Assembly: GCF_018603905.1 (NCBI RefSeq)
Contig: NZ_JAHFZZ010000014.1
Coordinates: 62,001-126,000 of the forward strand
Direction of reading: 5' to 3'
Source of the DNA: Nonomuraea sp. NEAU-A123
Lineage (GTDB): Bacteria > Actinomycetota > Actinomycetes > Streptosporangiales > Streptosporangiaceae
Length of the DNA: 64,000 bases
Made by a program: the position numbers and the translations under genes. The notes beneath the pieces were generated by a model. The model was not told where the DNA came from, did no database searches, and saw only the letters and a list, made by a program, of their open reading frames with translations. Positions 28,901-31,900 of this stretch are shown here, in pieces. Position 1 is the stretch's first letter, and every line of letters starts with the position of its first letter.

Positions 28901-31900
28901 GCCGGTCCTGCTGGTCACCACCGAGGCGGTGGCGCCCCGGCTCGCTTCCCACCCGGTGCCGGTGCTGTGCCTGGACGGCGCCGCCGCGCGTACCGGATCG
29001 TCGGAGCCGATCGAGGACCGCGAGCTGGGCGACTTCGCCCCCGGCAGTCCGGGACGGCTCGACCACCCGGCGTACGTCATCTACACCTCCGGCTCCACGG
29101 GCCGGCCCAAGGGCGTGGTCACGCCGTACCGGGGCCTGACCAACATGCAGCTCAACCACCGCGAGGCCATCTTCGCCCCCACGATCGCCGCCGCCGGGAA
29201 CCGGATCCTCACGATCGCCCACACGGTCTCGTTCTCCTTCGACATGTCGTGGGAGGAACTGCTGTGGCTGGTCGAAGGCCATCACGTACACATCTGCGAC
29301 GAGGAACTGCGCCGCGACGCCCGCGCGCTCGTCGCCTACTGCGACCGGCATCGCGTCGACGTCGTGAACGTGACACCGACCTACGCCCAGCACCTGCTCG
29401 ACCAGGGGCTGCTCGACGGCGCGCGGTATGGGGGGCCGCCCGGCTCGTACCGTCCGGCTCTGGTGCTGCTCGGCGGCGAGGCGGTGCCGCAGACGCTGTG
29501 GACCGCGCTGCGCGAGGCCGAGGGGGTGGATGGCTACAACCTGTACGGTCCGACCGAGTACACGATCAACACCCTCGGTGCGGGCACCGAGGACAGCATG
29601 GGCACCACAGTCGGGCGGCCCATCTGGAACACCCGCGGCTACATCCTGGACGCCGCCCTGCGGCCGGTGCCCACAGGCGTGCCCGGCGAGCTCTACATCA
29701 GTGGGGCGGGGCTGGCGCGTGGATATCTCGACCGGTTCGGGTTGACCGCCTCGCGGTTCGTGGCGGATCCGTTCGTGTCCGGTGGGCGGATGTACCGTAC
29801 CGGCGACCTGGTGCGAGCCCGTGCGGACGGGAACCTCGACTTCCTGGGCCGTACTGACGATCAGGTCAAGATCCGTGGTTACCGGGTGGAACCGGCCGAG
29901 GTCGAGGCTGCTGTGACGGCGCGGCCGGGGGTGCACCAGAGCGCGGTGCTCGCGGTTCCCGGTCCGTCGGGTGGCAAATGGTTGGTGGCCTATGTCGTTC
30001 CCGACGAACCCGGTGATGGGGACTCGCTGCTGGTGGCCGTCCATCGTGAGCTGAAGTCGGTCCTGCCCGGGTACATGGTGCCGTCGGCCTTCGCGGTCGT
30101 GGAGGCGCTGCCGCTGACGATCAACGGCAAGCTGGACACCGCTGCGCTGCCGGCGCCGCGGTCGCTGCCGTCGAGTTCGAGGGCGCCGGTGGGTGAGGTG
30201 GAACGGCGGCTGTGCGAGCTGTTCGGCGAGGTCCTCGGCGTCGGCGAACCAGGTGAACCGGGTGACCTCGGTGACCTTGATGGCCGCAGTGGCCCTGGCT
30301 GCTTCGGCGACCGCGGCGATTTTGGCGGTTTTGGCGGTTTTGGTGCCGAGGACGACTTCTTCGATCGGGGTGGGCACTCCCTGCTCGCTATCCAGCTGTT
30401 CGGGCTGGTGCGTGCGGCTCTGGGCGTCGATCTGTCGTTGCGCGACATGTTCGACACGCGCACGCCCGCGCGCCTGGCCGCCCGTCTCGCCGACCGAGCC
30501 GGCACCACACCCCCCGAGCTCGCCTCCCGCCAGCGACCGGAGCGCCCGCCTCTATCGGCGGCCCAGGAACGGCTCTGGCTGCTCCAGCAACTGGACCCCA
30601 CCTCGACGGCGTACAACTACCCGCTACTCGTCCGCCTCCGCGGATCCGTCGACCACGAAGCCCTCCGGGCCGCGCTCGGCGACGTGGTGGCACGGCACGA
30701 GGTGCTGAGGACGCTGGTCACGGTCGTCGACGACCAGCCGTTCCAGGACGTACTCGACCCGTCCCCGATCGCAGTCGCGGTCGTGGACTGCCCGGCCGCC
30801 GAGACCGGGAACGCGGTGTCGGCGGCGGTGGCCTACCCCTTCGACCTGGCCGCCGACCCGCCGTTGCGGGTCACCCTGATTCAAGAGCAGGACACCGGGG
30901 ACAGCGTGCTGGCCCTGATCCTGCACCACATCGCCATGGACGAGTGGTCCGACCGGCCGCTGCTGCGCGACCTCGACACCGCCTACGCCGCACGGCAGGC
31001 GGGTCACGCCCCACGCTGGGAGCCGCTGCCGGTGCAGTACGCGGACTACACCCTGTGGCAGCGCGAGCTGCTCGGCGACCCCGAAAACCCGGCCAGCAGA
31101 CACGCCGCCGAGCGGGCCTACTGGCAGGAGCACCTGCGCGGCCTACCGGCCGAGATCCCCCTCCCCGCCGACCGGCCCCGGCAGGCGCGCGACGCCCGCC
31201 GGCTCGACCAGACCCGCGACGCCCGCTGGGCCGGACAGGTGTCCGCGCCGCTCTCGCCGGAGCTGATCGACCCGCTGCGGGAGCTGGGCAGGGCCGAGTC
31301 GGCGAGCTTGTTCATGGTGCTGCACGCCGCACTGGCTACCTTGCTGCACCGCCTCGGCGCCGGCACCGACGTCCCGATCGGCAGCCCGACCTCGGGCCGC
31401 GCCGACGCGGTGCTGAACGACCTGGTCGGTTTCTTCGTCAACACCCTCGTCCTGCGCGCCGACCTTTCCGGCTCACCCTCCTTCACCGAGCTGTTGCGTC
31501 GGCTACGTGAGACCGACCTGGCCGCGTTCGAGCACGCCAACGTGCCCTTCCAGCAGGTCGTCGAGGTGGTCAATCCGGTACGCGAACAGGGACGCAACCC
31601 ACTGTTCCAGGTGATGATCGGCTTCCTGCACCGGCCGACCGGCCACGACACCGCCCTGGGCCTGCCCACGGGCGACGCGCCCTCGTACCTCTCCGACCCC
31701 AAAGTCGACCTGAACTTCACCTTCGTCGACGCCGGCCCGCGACAGCCGGTCGAAATCACCCTGGAGTACGACGCCGCACGCTTCCACGACGGCACCGCGC
31801 GGCGCCTGCTCGACCGCCTCATCGTGCTGCTCGGCGAGCTCGCGGTCCGGCCGGAGCAGCCGGTCGCCATGGTCCCGGTACTCGCCGCGGCCGACCTCGA

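Noticed and set aside
26496..30377. Open frame of about 1290 codons on the minus strand inside the NRPS gene
   Set aside because: Same reason: shadow of modules 4-5, with Arg/Gly/Pro-rich composition and no domain.
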